NCBI GenBank assembly: GCA_031841125.1
Contig: JAJSSI010000010.1
Location: forward strand, 1,247,001 to 1,311,000
Reading direction: 5' to 3'
From: Acanthococcus lagerstroemiae
Taxonomy: Eukaryota > Arthropoda > Insecta > Hemiptera > Eriococcidae
Length of the DNA: 64,000 bases
In this document: piece by piece, positions 1 through 11,057 of the stretch
Numbering within the stretch: position 1 is the stretch's first letter
Layout: each line of letters begins with the position of its first letter
The notes under the pieces: model-generated
Databases searched by the model: none
What the model was told of the DNA's origin: nothing
The model's input: only the letters and a program-made list of their open reading frames with translations
Program-made: the position numbers and the translations under genes

Positions 1-555
1 TTACAATGATCAAAAAGAAGTTTTCCTTTTACGTAATCGACCATATGTTTGTCCTCCGGCATCGCATCCAACACGTCAATAATGTGACTGTAACGATCCG
101 GAAGAACCATTAACAAATAATGAAGCTTTTCCTTAGGTGAAATTTCCTCACCCGCATCTTTCAATGCGCTAATATGTCGTTCAAATCTACTAAAATATTC
201 TTGAGCATCTTCGCCCTTCCGACATTTTAAGGTTCAAAAGCTGTTTTTTCGCAAGAATACGCATTAATAAAGTTTTACGGCGATAAACAGAATCGAGTAT
301 ATCGAGCATTTTTTTGGCAGTATCCTCATGACCAATTTCGTCTAAAATACGATCTGTAACCGCATCTACCAAAGTACTTCTAACTTTCACGTCTAACTTA
401 TCCCAAGCAGCAGCATCAGCTGCAACTGTAGGTCTCGGTTTAGTCAAGGCGTTGTACCATTCCTTCCTCTCTACAAAGAGAGTAAAACGAAGACGAAATT
501 TCGAATATTCCGTTCCATCAAAACGCTTCGTATTCCAATTGTCGTTCGATGCCAT
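1..555 (-). pseudogene. Copia-type Gag N-terminal half (UBN2-like), frameshifted
   Basis: Reads leftward from an ATG at 553-555. The first 120 or so codons have the layout of Copia/Pseudoviridae Gag (UBN2 family): an N-terminal FDGTEYSKFRLRF stretch, then the run through DKLDVKVRSTLVDAV, and a Y-R-K-T segment near residue 100. The frame breaks near position 200, and the rest of the domain (LPDRYSHIIDVLD, then YVKGKLLF) is readable in another frame out to the window edge. So the domain is present but broken by an indel, and the zinc knuckle and pol lie off the window. No LTR or primer site is recognised upstream. It is a retrotransposon remnant rather than a host gene. The Gag at 15,323 is a different, better preserved family. 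Confidence 0.8.
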
Positions 556-790
556 GTTCCGGCTTGCCACAAAAACGAACCAACAAAAGATGACGTACCA
601 TACAACCACAATTACCGTGGGCGGCTATCGAGACTTTCAAGCAGCGACGTGAACCCATCACAAAGATCACGAACCGGCATGGAATATTCCGTCAGCAGTC
701 ATAATCGGTGAACCAAAACTGAAGAAAACTGAACTTCAAATGCATCGCTCGGGCTACAAACTGGCGATCAACCACAAACCACTGCTACCA
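556..790. other. Intergenic, nothing recognised
   Basis: Leader-like sequence upstream of the Copia gag fragment. I see no LTR end, primer site or coding frame. Confidence 0.5.
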
Positions 791-1039
791 TGTTATGTTA
801 AATCGATGCCACGTTGAGTGAACGACATTCAAGCACATTGAAACTGTGTTACTAATATATTAAAGAAAAGACGACATATTGACACCACAAAGTCATGACA
901 CAGAATAACACGGAACGAGGAAACGAGAAAAGAAAACGGGCAAAAGTTTTGAAACATAGAATACATAAAAACACGCAGATGCTCACCAGAGCTTAGATAA
1001 TACAAATTACTCCGTGTATGCAACATGCCCAACAACAAC
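791..1039 (-). repeat. LTR-like repeat, family also present at 13,872
   Basis: The stretch from 791 to about 970 is clearly related to 13,872-14,040. Shared blocks include the TGTTA-GTTAAATCGATGCC start, CACAAAGTCATGA, AACGAGGAAACGAGAAA and AAACGGGCAAAAGTTT. Beyond 970 the two diverge. The block ends in an ACAACA-type terminus followed on the right by a short purine-rich tract on the minus strand, as expected of a minus-strand element's 3' LTR. The boundary at 1039 is approximate. Confidence 0.55.
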
Positions 1040-1109
1040 ATAGGGGTTGTCTTTGCCCTGTGTGTCGACGTCAATCATAGCTAAAAACTTGGCAATAAGA
1101 GGCTCTTCT

Positions 1110-1778
1110 TCATACTCGGTTCCTATCGCTTTGAAATTCGGCGATGATAGCTTCGAATTCATTTACAAAACGAATAGGATTGTGCCATGGTCGAAAGGTT
1201 AAGCGACGTTGACGACGTTCGAGACGGATGTTTTCGGATAGTTTCTGATCACCATATGTGATTGCCAACGGTCGAAATGCTGCGTAGGCCGTTTTCGATC
1301 TTATGAGTGATGCACCAATTTCTGTGCTTACTGTTACACTGATGTACTGCATTGCTTGCGCATCCCGGATTTTGCGTACATCTTCTGGGACTGATGTATC
1401 TCCTTCATTTTTCACGTAACGCAACAGATTTTGCAATTGTAGCCCATTTTCTAGTTTCGCTATCCATGCTTGGTAATTGACACTGCCTTGAAGTTTTTCT
1501 TCCTTAGTGTATTGCGGAACTTGAAAAGTGGGTTGTACATACCGGGAGTTTGATAATAGGAGTCCATTGTTCGAGAATGTCGAAAAGAATGACGCGAGCT
1601 GCGTCGTTAGGGCCGCCTGCACTGCATCGTTGATCCTTTTCTCAAATGCTTCTGTTTCAGTAGTCTTTTCGCTCAACACATGGTCCTCCTGATCACCGTT
1701 CTCGGTACTTGCATCCGTAGCTGGTTGTTCCGTAGTACCATTTTTCATGTCTTTCTTTTTAGGCATAGTTTGACACAC
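1110..1778 (-). CDS. Retrotransposon Gag-like ORF
   Basis: Uninterrupted ORF of 222 codons reading leftward. A charged N-terminus (about 50 residues rich in T, E, K) is followed by a predicted helical stretch. A capsid-like domain with KLQGSVNYQAWIAKLE then begins near residue 98 and is followed by RLERRQRRLTFRPWHNP, the general layout of Copia/yeast-Ty-like Gag proteins. No zinc knuckle is present before the stop, so the protein is short or truncated. An initiator-Met-tRNA-like primer site lies 80 bp upstream (1857-1870), which supports a retrotransposon 5' end. No pol belonging to it is visible on the left. The start could be the first ATG (1778) or the next, five codons in. Confidence 0.6.
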   Translation of the reverse strand: MCQTMPKKKDMKNGTTEQPATDASTENGDQEDHVLSEKTTETEAFEKRINDAVQAALTTQLASFFSTFSNNGLLLSNSRYVQPTFQVPQYTKEEKLQGSVNYQAWIAKLENGLQLQNLLRYVKNEGDTSVPEDVRKIRDAQAMQYISVTVSTEIGASLIRSKTAYAAFRPLAITYGDQKLSENIRLERRQRRLTFRPWHNPIRFVNEFEAIIAEFQSDRNRV

Positions 1779-1856
1779 ACAAAAAGAACGTGAAAAAAAA
1801 TAAATCCAATATCGCTAAAAAGGATCGATAATAAAATTAAATTAAAGCACACGAAA

Positions 1857-1870
1857 GGCCCATAACCCAG
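1857..1870 (-). other. Putative primer binding site, initiator Met tRNA (internal)
   Basis: On the minus strand this reads CTGGGTTATGGGCC, complementary to the anticodon-arm region of eukaryotic initiator Met tRNA (GGCCCATAACCCAG). Half-tRNA-iMet priming is known for Drosophila copia. It sits between a Gag start (1778) and an upstream region that would be the 5' LTR (about 1875 to 2100), whose other copy I cannot find. Confidence 0.55.
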
Positions 1871-2149
1871 TTGTGCTATGGAGTCCGCTGTTACACTTGT
1901 GGGTGAACAGAGGAAGCTCGTTGCTTCTGTTATGTGGTGTATAGTAAACAATCATCTGTGATATATTCAAAGGTTGTTCGGAGGCATGTAGTGGAAGGAG
2001 GGGTGAGCTGCTAGCTGCTCACTGCAACAGTTTCCATCAGCATTGTACTGGAATATTGTTCCAGCTAACCCCTTTTGCCCACCAGTAGCCAGCACGTGGA
2101 AGTTCTGGTCCCAATCAGGGTGGCTGTGAATGATTCATTCTCGCAATCT

Positions 2150-3500
2150 ACCTTCAATATCCCTTTTTGCAGCTTTCTGCTCTGGACCCTAAACAAACAG
2201 TGTTTTGGCCTTTAGCAGCTTGGCTATGGGCTCTTGAATGCAAGCACACTCTGGGATATGGGAGTGAAAGAAATTCACAGCACCTAAGTAGCTGCGGACA
2301 TATTTTGCGTTCCTTGGCATCGGGTGTTCGAAGATCCCTTTCACGTTTTCCTTGCTTGGTCTGATGCTGTGGGCGTCAAGCTTGAATCTAAGAAATTGGA
2401 TCCGGTGTTGAGCAAATTTACACTTCACAGGATTAATAGTGAATCCCAATTTCTCCAACTGATTGGTGACTGTTCGGAGATGATTTAGATGTTTTCAGAC
2501 TCGGTGAAAAGCAAAATGCCATCAAAATATACGAATAAAAATTCTAAATTGCCTAAAACACTGTAATGAAGCGCATCCAGGTTGACGGAGCGTTTTTCAA
2601 ACCAAATGGCATTCTTAGATATTCGAATAACCCCGCTGGTAAAACAACTGCCGTTTTAGCTACATGTTCTGGAAATATATGAATATTATGGTACGCTTTA
2701 GTTAGATCTATTACACCAAAATACTTTTTATTTAATAAATGCTTCGTGCAGTCTGTAATATTCCGGATAGGGTATAGGTTGGCTGCTGTCTGTGCATTTA
2801 ATCTGCGGTAGTTTCCACAGTAGCGTCGTTTTCCATTTCTTTCCACAATAACGAGGTGTGAAGCCCATTTGGACTTGCTGACTCGGATAAGCCCAAAATT
2901 TCTGTCATTTCTCGATACTCTTTTGTGACCTCATTGTGGTTGAGTTTTAACAGCCAGTATGGTCTTTGGTACTTCGATGTAGTGCTGAGTATTGTACGGC
3001 GTCTCTCTGTATTTTTGTGGCTGTAAAAGTTTGGGAAAATGGAGTAATATTTTGGTCACCCTCTCATTGTTGTCATTGAAGTTTGTGATAAGGTGTGCAC
3101 TGGTGAAGTTCGCGTGCTTTTTTGTACATTTGACGCTGAAAAGTATTTTCCCATCCACCAACCTTCCAGGAGTCAGGTTGGGGATGATCTGATTTGCTTT
3201 TAAGAAGTCTGCCCCAAGGATAGGCGCTGTTACATCGGCCACTACAACAATCCACAAATAGGCCTTTCTGAGGCCAAAGTCAAGGTTGATGGTTGTTGTG
3301 CCATATACTCAAATGTGGTCACCATTTGCCGCTTGTATACTGTATTGAACATGTGTATCCAATGTCCGCGCCAACTTTTGTGGTATGACAGTGACGTCTG
3401 ACCCTGAATCGACAAGGTAAGACTTTTTTGTAATTTTTTCAATAGAAAAAAGGCGCGGCGATTTTCGTAATTTTTCCTCGGGCCAGTTCACCACAAAAAC
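2150..3500 (-). pseudogene. Gypsy pol remnant: protease, RT, start of RNase H
   Basis: Read leftward. A retropepsin core VDSGSDVTVIP lies at about 3405-3420, followed in the same frame by PILGADFL (about 3190-3215), the end of the protease. After a linker comes reverse transcriptase: YCGNYRRLNAQT (about 2800-2825), FGVIDLTKAYHNI (about 2700-2730) and LFEYLRMPFGLKNAPSTW (about 2570-2630). The catalytic YxDD block is not intact: the frame breaks between 2553 and 2458. The thumb/connection (FTINPVKCKFA, then RSYLGAVNFFHSHIP) follows at 2189-2458. Several frameshifts and stops make it non-functional. The order and the adjacent CWYH-type knuckle place it in Ty3/Gypsy, in the group with a C-x2-H-like Gag finger (CsRn1/Mag-like). 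No integrase is present. Confidence 0.85.
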
Positions 3501-3511
3501 CGCCTGATGAT

Positions 3512-3751
3512 TCAGTTTTCCGACATTTTTTCACACTTGAAATGCTTACAGGACGGATGACATTTTGTCACGTCCTCACCAAACATGTGGTGATACCAGC
3601 ACTCTCCATCATAAAGTTCGACCTGCCGGTAAGGTCTGCTGGAGTATGATCTGGAGGACAAATGGTAACGGCGGTGTGGTGTGGGCAATTGTGAATCACG
3701 ACAACTCCTAGACCAATAATTTGGAGAATGAGAACTATGGCGCAAGCGCAA
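3512..3751 (-). pseudogene. Gypsy Gag C-terminus with CWYH-type zinc finger
   Basis: A basic, S/R-rich stretch precedes CWYHHMFGEDVTKCHPSC, the finger typical of insect Gypsy Gag proteins (C-Y-H-x-F-G-x(5)-C-x3-C). It lies directly upstream (to the right) of the protease at 3309-3494 but in a different frame, so a frameshift separates Gag from Pol. The capsid part further right is not recognisable. Confidence 0.75.
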
Positions 3752-4071
3752 GCGACGCTCTGGAGAGCCCTTCGTTGTACCAACATATTCGCGTTAAACA
3801 CAATTTGACTTTCAAGCCTTCCTCAATCAAACCGCAGTTCATTTATGCCCACTGTGATGAAATACTTTCCATCACTAGAGAATATTTCATTGATCATCTT
3901 GAAGAGAAGCATGACTTTGAATTGTTTCCATGGATACGTTCTCAGAAAATAGTATGCGCGAAGAAAGACTGCTGTACGGAAAAATTCTTTAAAGTAAAGG
4001 CGGCAAACATGCTGCAGTGTCAAATATGCCGCAGTGTCAAGTTCTGTATGTTGGTGTTGAATTTAATTTAA
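3721..4071 (+). other. Short ORF with zinc-finger-like H/C spacing, unrecognised
   Basis: 116-codon open frame on the plus strand overlapping the edge of the Gypsy gag remnant. It contains YQHIRVKH, DHLEEKHDF and two Cys pairs (CAKKDCC; CQIC) that resemble C2H2 spacing, but no complete finger can be drawn. It may be chance coding on the reverse of a decayed element. Function is not assignable. Confidence 0.2.
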
Positions 4072-4174
4072 GACGAATTTAATTAAAACTGTAATTTTTC
4101 AAAAACAAACGTTACATTTTAGAAAAAAAAAAACCTATCTCAAAAAATTATTACATCATCCATCCGAGAAACAG

Positions 4175-4266
4175 TGTTACCAACTTACACAGAAATAACG
4201 AAATGAATCAAAGACGAAATTGGTAAAATTGCCAGAACCTACTTTACAATCCTATCTATTTTAACA
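4175..4266 (-). repeat. Possible Copia LTR remnant with adjacent polypurine tract
   Basis: The block begins TGTTACC and ends TTTTAACA, and on the right is CTCCTCCTCAG, which on the minus strand is a GAGGAGGAG polypurine tract directly before TGTTAAAATAG. This is the arrangement expected at the 3' LTR of the Copia pol fragment to the right. At 92 bp it is short, so probably truncated. Confidence 0.35.
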
Positions 4267-4427
4267 CTCCTCCTCAGTTTTACCAAATAAAAAAATAATG
4301 ATAATAATTAAACTCAAAAGGTTACAAAACAAACTTCAAGCTTAAAAATAAAAATTCTAAATTTTAGTTCAAAAGGAACACGAATTTCTAAATTAAATGA
4401 AAAATAAAACATCAAAGAAAAATAAAA

Positions 4428-5460
4428 TTAGGTCATCAATTTAATTCCAAAACTGTCACGAAAATCTTCAAATTTTAATTTTCCCAAACTCTTTGTGAGT
4501 AGATCTGCAATCTGTAACTTTGAATCCACATGCTGAACCGAAATTAATCCATTTTTGTACATGTCCTTCACAAAATGAAAACGAAGATCGATGTGCTTGG
4601 ATCTTTTCGTTGATGCAGGGTTTTTCACCATGCATATGGCGCTCTGATTGTCTTCATAAATTTTTATCAAAAGATTTACTTGAATTCCAATCTCTGAAAT
4701 AAAATTTTTAAACCAGATATTAATTCACGCACAGCATCACTCAAAGTGATACAATGCCACACAAGTGTGTTTCTTGGTATTCCACCAGACACAATCTTCA
4801 TTGAGTCTCATTACAAATCCTCCCGTGGATTTTTGGTCATTCCAATCTCCGCCAAAATCAGAATCGGCGAACAAATCAGTGACAAATATTTCAGAACTCG
4901 TTTTGCACAGTTGAGATGAGTTTGATTGAAGCAGCTTTGAAAACGACTGAGATAGTTTGTGGCATAACTTATGTCGGGACCCTTAACATACATCAGTGAG
5001 CCAATGATTTGACGATACGGCAAAGTTTCATCACAGGACTTTTTCTCCAAATGTAAACCTTGTTCCATGGGTATGTCCTCACAGACTTTGCGTCAGACAT
5101 ACCAAAACGGGAAACAATATGATCAATATAATATTTCGACTGACTCAACGTCATTCTTCGCTTTCCTTGATCTTGACGAATTTCCAAACCATGAAATTTC
5201 AGATTTCTCCCAAATCTTTCATGTCGAACTGCTCCAATTCTTGAACATCGATCAATTTCCCAGCAATTATGATTAGATTGCCGACATAAACCAATATGTA
5301 AACATTCTCCTTGAAGTGAAGACATGAGTCATGCTTCAATTTCACAAATCCGAAGCGTAGTAGAACAGCATTTAAGCATTTCTTGTTCGTTCCATACTTT
5401 TGGTGCTTGTTTTAAGCTGTAAATTGCCCTTTTCAGGAGGCAAACCTTGTTCTTGGCTGT
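4428..5460 (-). pseudogene. Copia pol 3' half: end of RT and RNase H
   Basis: Read leftward. Remnants of the RT palm occur near 5300-5450 (an ILVYVGNLIII-like segment where YVDD is expected), then FHGLEIRQDQ and MTLSQSKYYIDHI (about 5130-5220). LPYRQIIGSLMYV and ISYATNYLSRFQ follow (4900-5020), then the RNase H end IYEDNQSAICMVKNP, KHIDLRFHFVKD and ADLLTKSLGKLKFEDF (4428-4670). Frameshifts occur near 5068 and between 4811 and 4670. The 5' part of the element is missing: similarity stops near 5460 where a tandem-repeat block begins. The stop at 4428 is a plausible natural C-terminus. Confidence 0.85.
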
Positions 5461-5489
5461 ATTTCTACAACCCCCCAAAATGAGGTCAA

Positions 5490-6640
5490 GGGTTGGAATT
5501 AGCGGCACATTCTACTCCGAAGTCCCAGACTTTGTGCCACCTCCCGCGGGTCTACATTTTAATAAAAAGTTTGGGGGGCAGAGAAATGTTGGACCCCCCA
5601 AATGAAGATAGGGGGTTGAAATTAGCGGCACAGATTTGCATTTTATTTGTTCTAATTGTGCTCCGAAGTCCCAGAATTTGTGCCGCCTCCCGCAAGTCTA
5701 CATCTTCATGAAAAGTGCGGGGGGCAGAGAAATGTTGCCCTCCCCCAAATAAAGATAGGGGGTTGAAATTAGCGGCACAAATTTTATCGTAATTTGTGCT
5801 AACTGTGCTCCGAGGTCTCAGAATTTGTGCTGCATTTTCTGGGCTCACAGTCAAGTGCTCAATTTGGGAGGGGGGGGGGGGCTGGAAAACTTTTGATATT
5901 TTAAAAAAACGATCTTCAAAAGGAGAGATTAACTGGTTTCTGCTGTCACCGCATTCATTTTTCAGGTTCTTTTCACGATACGTCATATCCTTCCCCAATT
6001 TTGGGAGGTACACCCATTCTATCCAAAGTTTTGTTAACTCAAGAGGCAAAAGTGCGATAGTTTCAGGCAATGACACTTCTGTTTTTGCGCATCAGATTTG
6101 GCAACAATGATAACAAAGAAACCCGAGGTGAAAGTAAAAACAGTGTGGATATGGGCCACGACCCCCCCAGGAAGAGGTGGGGGCTCGGGTGTGATGGCAC
6201 GAATTTTTACCTAATTTGTGCTAAATTGCTCGAGGTTTCCACAATTTGTGCCCCCTTCCTTGGATCTACAGCCCAAAAATAAAATGGGGGCGCTGAAATG
6301 TTAGCCTACACCCCCAAACAAAGGTGGGGTCTCGAATGTAGTGGCATAAACTTGTATTTTATTTGTGCTAATTGTGCTCAAGGGTCCCACATTTTGTGCC
6401 CCCTTCTTTGAACCTACAGCTCACGAATAAGATTGGGGGCCGGTAAAATGTTAGCCCCCCCTCCTCCACCCCCGACAAACAAACGTGAGGTCTGAAAAAT
6501 AGTGGCACAAATTTGTATTTTATTTGTGCTAATTGTGCTCCAACGTCCCAGAATTTGTACCGCCTCCCGTGGGTCTACATCTTAATGAAAAGTTTGGGGG
6601 CCACAGACATGTTTGCCCCCCAAATGAAGATTGGGGGTTC
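5490..6640. repeat. Degenerate tandem repeat, unit about 125-160 bp
   Basis: A unit containing GGTTGAAATTAGCGGCACA, then an AATTTGTGCCGCCTCCC block, then a G-run with CAGAGAAATGTT recurs with starts near 5490, 5614, 5761, 6181, 6329 and 6488. Copies diverge progressively, and the later ones read AGTGGCACAAA instead of AGCGGCACA. The third unit is interrupted at about 5880-6170 by unrelated sequence after a run of 11 G (5869-5880). Long ORFs here are by-products of the repeat. Confidence 0.75.
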
Positions 6641-6654
6641 CATACCATAAATAT

Positions 6655-7520
6655 ACATCAGGCATTTTTTTGGGCGAAAAAATTTTCCGAGAGCTTTGGG
6701 GCCCAGACCCGGTGAAATATATTCAAAATGCCGAGACGAATTCAGAACCATCGTCAAAATTGATTCACAGTCTATTTCTGACCCTGTATAGCCCCAGTTT
6801 AACCACATTTTTGACTGTATCTCGGCAACGGAGAGTCAGCGTCTGATTTGGTTGACAAATTTGAACTCAGCGCGAATAATTGTATAGAAATTTTTTGTTA
6901 TCTCATCTATTTGGAATTTTGAAAATTTTAAAAATTGTTCCTTACCTTATGTATATATCAGGCATTTTTTTGGGCAAAAAAATTTTCCGAAAGCTTCGTG
7001 GCCTGGATCCGGCGAAGTAGAATCAAAATGCCGAGACAAATTCAGAACTGTTGTCAAAATTTATATTCACAGGCTCTTTCTGACCCAGTATAGACCCAGC
7101 CCCCAGTATAACCACTTGTTGCTTGTATCTCATCAATAGTGGGTCAGCGCCTGATTTGGTCGAGAAAATCGAACTCAGCGCGAAAAGTCTGAGTAGGAAT
7201 TGGTGGTTATCTTTGTTTTTTTGAATTTCAAAAATTTTGAAAATTTCTTCCACCACACATCAGGCATTTGTTTGGACGAAAAAATTTTCCGAGAGCTTTG
7301 GGGACCGGACCCGGCGAAATAGATTGGAAATGCCGAGACAAATTCAAAACTGTCGTCAAAATTGATTTACAGGCCATTTCTGACCCAGTATAGCCCCTGT
7401 CCCTAGTGTAACCACATCTTTGACTGTATCTCGGCAATGGAGGGTCAGCGCCTGATTTGGTCGACAAATTCGAACTTGATGCGAAACATTTAGTAGGATA
7501 AGGTGGCTATCTCAGTATTT
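6655..7520. repeat. Tandem repeat, about 300-bp unit, three copies
   Basis: Units start with CATCAGGCATTTTTTTGGG at about 6655, 6957 and 7257. Each runs through AAAAAATTTTCCGA, AATGCCGAGACAAATTC, TTTCTGACCC-GTATAG and TATCTCGGCAA. The last is cut by the Gypsy pol that begins near 7520. Periodicity is about 300-302 bp. Satellite-like, or part of a larger repeated element. Confidence 0.8.
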
Positions 7521-9677
7521 TAGAAGCCCTCTTTTAAACAGCGATGCGACCTCTCAATGATACCATTACTTTGAGGGTGGTATGAGGTGGTCATAATGTG
7601 ACTAATTCCAAACAGGTTGTTTAACTTCTGGAAAAGTTCGGAGGTGAATTGTGCACTACGGTCAGAGACTACACATGATGGAACCCCATAACGGGCAATC
7701 CAAGTGGAAAGAAATAGGGATGAAATAGTTTCTGCCTTGATGTTGGCCGTTGGAGCTATCTCCATCTAGCGAGTGGCTTGGTCAATCATGGTAAAAAGGT
7801 ATTTGCAACCCTGCGATTCGGGTAAGGGGCCAACAATATCAATATGGACTTTGTCCAACCGGGCTGATTGAGGTAAGTTTTCAAAAGGCGAGAAAGTGTG
7901 ACGCAAGACTTTTGATTTTTGACACTCTAAACAGGCACGGGTCCAAGCGCGGATTTGGTTGTTCATCTTGGGCCAAATGTATCGCTGAGAAATCAAGCGC
8001 AGTGTGGCAGTTGGGCCGGGATGGGCCAATTTGTGCAATTGCTGGAAGATTGCAAACCGAAGTGGTTTGGGGACAATAAGATGGAAACTTATGCTTTCCT
8101 TATGATAAATTAACACCATGGGAGAATCGGGGATATTCACATGGTGAATGTCAAAATGGTCTTTATGTTGGTTGAGGATGTTGCCGAATTCCCCCGAGTC
8201 TTGAGCTCTGGCCAAGTCGGATTCTGAGACAACAGTAGAGGGGGTGGATGTCGAAATTTCCTCAACTCTGCTTAAGGTATCAGCACCAACATTTGCTGAA
8301 CCGCGAATGTACTGAATGTTTGTTGTAATTTCTGCAATCTCAGCTAATTGTGAAAATCAAGGAGCATTGTAACGGCGATTTGCCGAGAATTTTAATCCTT
8401 TGAAGGCGTGAACAAGGGGTCGAAGATCAGTGAAAATGGTAATATTGTCATGGCCTTCCAAAATGAACCGACATTGCAAGATGGCCTCGTAAATGGCTAA
8501 TAATTCCCGATCAAAAGGTGGGTAGCCCTTCTGGGTTGCTGTTAATTTCTTAGAAAAGAAGCTGATTGGCTGAAGAGTGTTGTTCACCTTCTGGGGAAGT
8601 GCTGCACCAATAGCAAAATCACTAGCATCAGTGAATAAAATCAAAGGAGCTTGTGGGGCAGGGAGTGCCAGGGTTACAGCCTTGGCCAATGCCTGCTTAG
8701 CCTGAGAGAAAGCGCGACCGATGGCTTCTGTCCATTTTAAGGCGGACTTGTCATTCTTCCAAGTGTGCCCTTTCAACAGGTCACTTAGAGGGGCCAGAAA
8801 TGAAGCGATATGAGGTATATGCTCGCAATAATATGAGAAGGAGCCAAGTGCTCGGCGCAATTGAGCAACTGTTTGAGGTTGGGGAATTTTAATGATGTCA
8901 TCCACCTTGTTCTGCATTGGTGAGATGCCATTTGAAGATGTTGTTCTACCCAAGAATGTGACTGAATCGTGGCCAAATTTGCATTTTTTTAATGTTGATT
9001 GTAAGACCATACTGAACCAACCGTTCAAATACTGCGCGCAAATGCGCAAGGTGTTCATCAGCGGATTTCAAAAATATAAGAATATTGCCAATATATGCGA
9101 ACACAAAAGGCAGCCCTTGGAAAACTTCATCAATGAATCTTTGAAAAGTTTGAGCCGCGTTTTGGAACCCAAAACCCATCCTCAAAAATTCAAATAGACC
9201 AAATGGCGTTGTAATTGCTGTTTTTGGTATGTCTTCTTCTCGAATGGGGATATTGTGGAATGCACGGACAAGGTCAATGTTAGAAAAAAATAGTGCTTCC
9301 ATGAAGTGCGGCAGCAACATCGCCTACATGAGGGATTGGGTAGCTATCATGTACTGTTTGTTTGTTTAGTCGGGTGTAATCACCATAAGGGCGTAACTCT
9401 GTCGAGTTGCTTTTTTTTTTCAAAGTAGAAGTGGCGCAGCCCATGGTGATTTACTTTTCCGACAAATACCAGCCTCAACCATATGGTTGAACTCCTTTTT
9501 GGCAGTAGCCTGTATCTCAGATTGCAACCGGCAAGGTTTTGATGAGATAGGATTTCCAGTAGTAATGATTGAGTGGACTACTGAATGTGAAGGTTTTTCC
9601 AGAAAAGGGGACAGTTTTAATACGGATGGGTACTCATCCAAAAGTTTATCATATAGATTGCTTTTGTTTTCTAGCAA
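7520..9677 (-). pseudogene. Gypsy pol: RT, RNase H, H2C2 and integrase core
   Basis: Read leftward. RT begins with KEFNHMVEAGICRKSKSPWA (9420-9500), RPYGDYTRLNKQT (about 9370-9390) and [20 protein letters not shown]. The catalytic block reads FAYIGN where Y-x-D-D is expected, so the RT looks dead. RNase H follows with LILFTDASDFAIGAAL (about 8610-8640). The H2C2 finger is H-x3-H (LHKLAHPGP) ... CLECQKSK, and the integrase core has VHIDIVGPLPES and VSDRSAQFTSELF (DD present) with QSNGIIERSHR as the third acidic block. From 9058 to 7520 it is one frame broken only by stops, for example a TAG in place of Trp at 7764 and a TGA near 8355. A frameshift lies near 9058-8946. The C-terminal end is missing at the tandem repeats. 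Confidence 0.9.
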
Positions 9678-9779
9678 ATGTACACCTGCAAAGTCAGTGT
9701 TGATTAGGTTTGCCAGGCGCGAACTCAGTAAAGATTGCGAGGAATGTAATCAATATCCAGCTAAGTCTACAAGTAACTT

Positions 9780-10020
9780 AAAATTAAACAAAAAATCAGC
9801 GTCAATTATTGGGCACTGTATATCTGCAATATAAAATACATCTTTTAAGTGGTTTTTCAAAACCAAGGTCAACGCTAAGTTGGTGGTTTCCATAAGTATT
9901 AATAATACCACCATTAGCAGAATACAAAATAAAATCAGACTTCTGTACGTTAGGGAAAAAATGTAACTGGTAACACCGATACTGCGGAGCCAGTGTCTAT
10001 TAAAAATTTGTACTTAGTTA
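9780..10020 (-). pseudogene. Gypsy retroviral-type protease domain, decayed
   Basis: Read leftward, KFLIDTGSAVSVLPVTFFP (9955-10010) is the active-site segment of retropepsin (D-T-G). It is followed by YSANGGIINTYG, the flap. Stops and a frame change precede the RT at 9677. It lies between the Gag knuckle (about 10,150) and RT, in the expected Gag-Pro-RT order. Confidence 0.75.
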
Positions 10021-10109
10021 TAGAACAGAATATTTTAAACGGAGATTTACATTAATGGGTGGAGTACTGGTCATCGCCATCACAGTCTCATTCACTCGTT
10101 TTTTGATTA

Positions 10110-11057
10110 GTCATAATTACACAGCAAACGGCATTTGCTGGCATTCTCGCCATAATTACGATGATAGAAACAAACCTTGTTCTCGTCACTTTCCTCCTCT
10201 TTGCCACATGTTTTTGGTTGTGGCGAATGTAATATCTGGGTTTGTGATCTTGATTGCTGCCGTGATCAATTGCGACTCTGATCTGCCTGACTGCGATGCT
10301 GGGTAGTTGACAACTGCTCGATTTTTTTTGTTAAAGCTTCAACAGCAGCACGTAACTCCACTATCTCTGATGATCCTGGTGGTGTGGCCGAACGGATAGC
10401 AGCACATGATGCAGATTCGCGAACATCAACAATGTCGTGTAACTTATCTGCTGTGGACGCTAGTGTTTCAATATCCGAAGGCATGGCAGACAGTATTTCC
10501 CGAAAACGGTCAGGCAAACGTTTCAACCATAATGCTTTCAGTAGTGTTTCATCATATTTAATACCTGCAGTTGTTGCTAAGTTCCTCATCTCCCGTAACA
10601 CGTGTGAAGGCCGGCTGGATGTAAGTTTAGTTGTGTGTAGTAATTCTTCTAAAATTCGGTCGGCATTGGGTGTATAGGCTTTAACCAGCCTTTCTTTGAT
10701 CTTCTTATAAATCTGAGGATCACCAGCAGATGATGATGTAATGATGTCACTCACTTGCGCGAGAATTTTCGGATCCAATTCCGATAACAGCAGACTGAGC
10801 TTTTGGTTATCGGTTTGAATGTTCTGTGTGTGGAACTGGATTTCCAAAATTGAGAACCATAGAGTAGGGTCGTTGGCGTTGAATGCCGGCACTTTAATGC
10901 GAACTGATGAAGTTGGCTGTTGTTGTTGAACACCGCCGGTACTCGGAGAAATTCCATCAGTGGTATTTGGAGACACTTCAGGCTCCGCTTTCATTGACGT
11001 TTGGACGATTGGCGGTGATTTCCACTCATTGGTCATGATCATCCAATCTTCCATCAT
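10110..11057 (-). pseudogene. Gypsy Gag with zinc finger
   Basis: A long open frame (11,057 to 10,266) encodes a Gag of the insect Gypsy type. A P/Q-rich N-terminus (about 50 residues) is followed by VPAFNANDPTLWFSILEIQF, the start of the capsid domain, then LDPKILAQVSDII, YKKIKERLVKAYTP, LWLKRLPDRFREILSAM and a C-terminal coiled-coil-like stretch (VELRAAVEALTKKIEQLS). After the stop, C-F-Y-H-R-N-Y-G ... C-x3-C is readable at 10,110-10,170 in another frame, the usual Gag finger. It lies upstream of protease and RT of the same element. The first two in-frame ATGs are two adjacent codons, so the start is 11,057 or 11,054. Confidence 0.85.

Noticed and set aside
5552..6076. 174-codon minus-strand frame
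   Set aside because: Made of the 125-160 bp tandem units and a G-run; repeated residues reflect repeat units.
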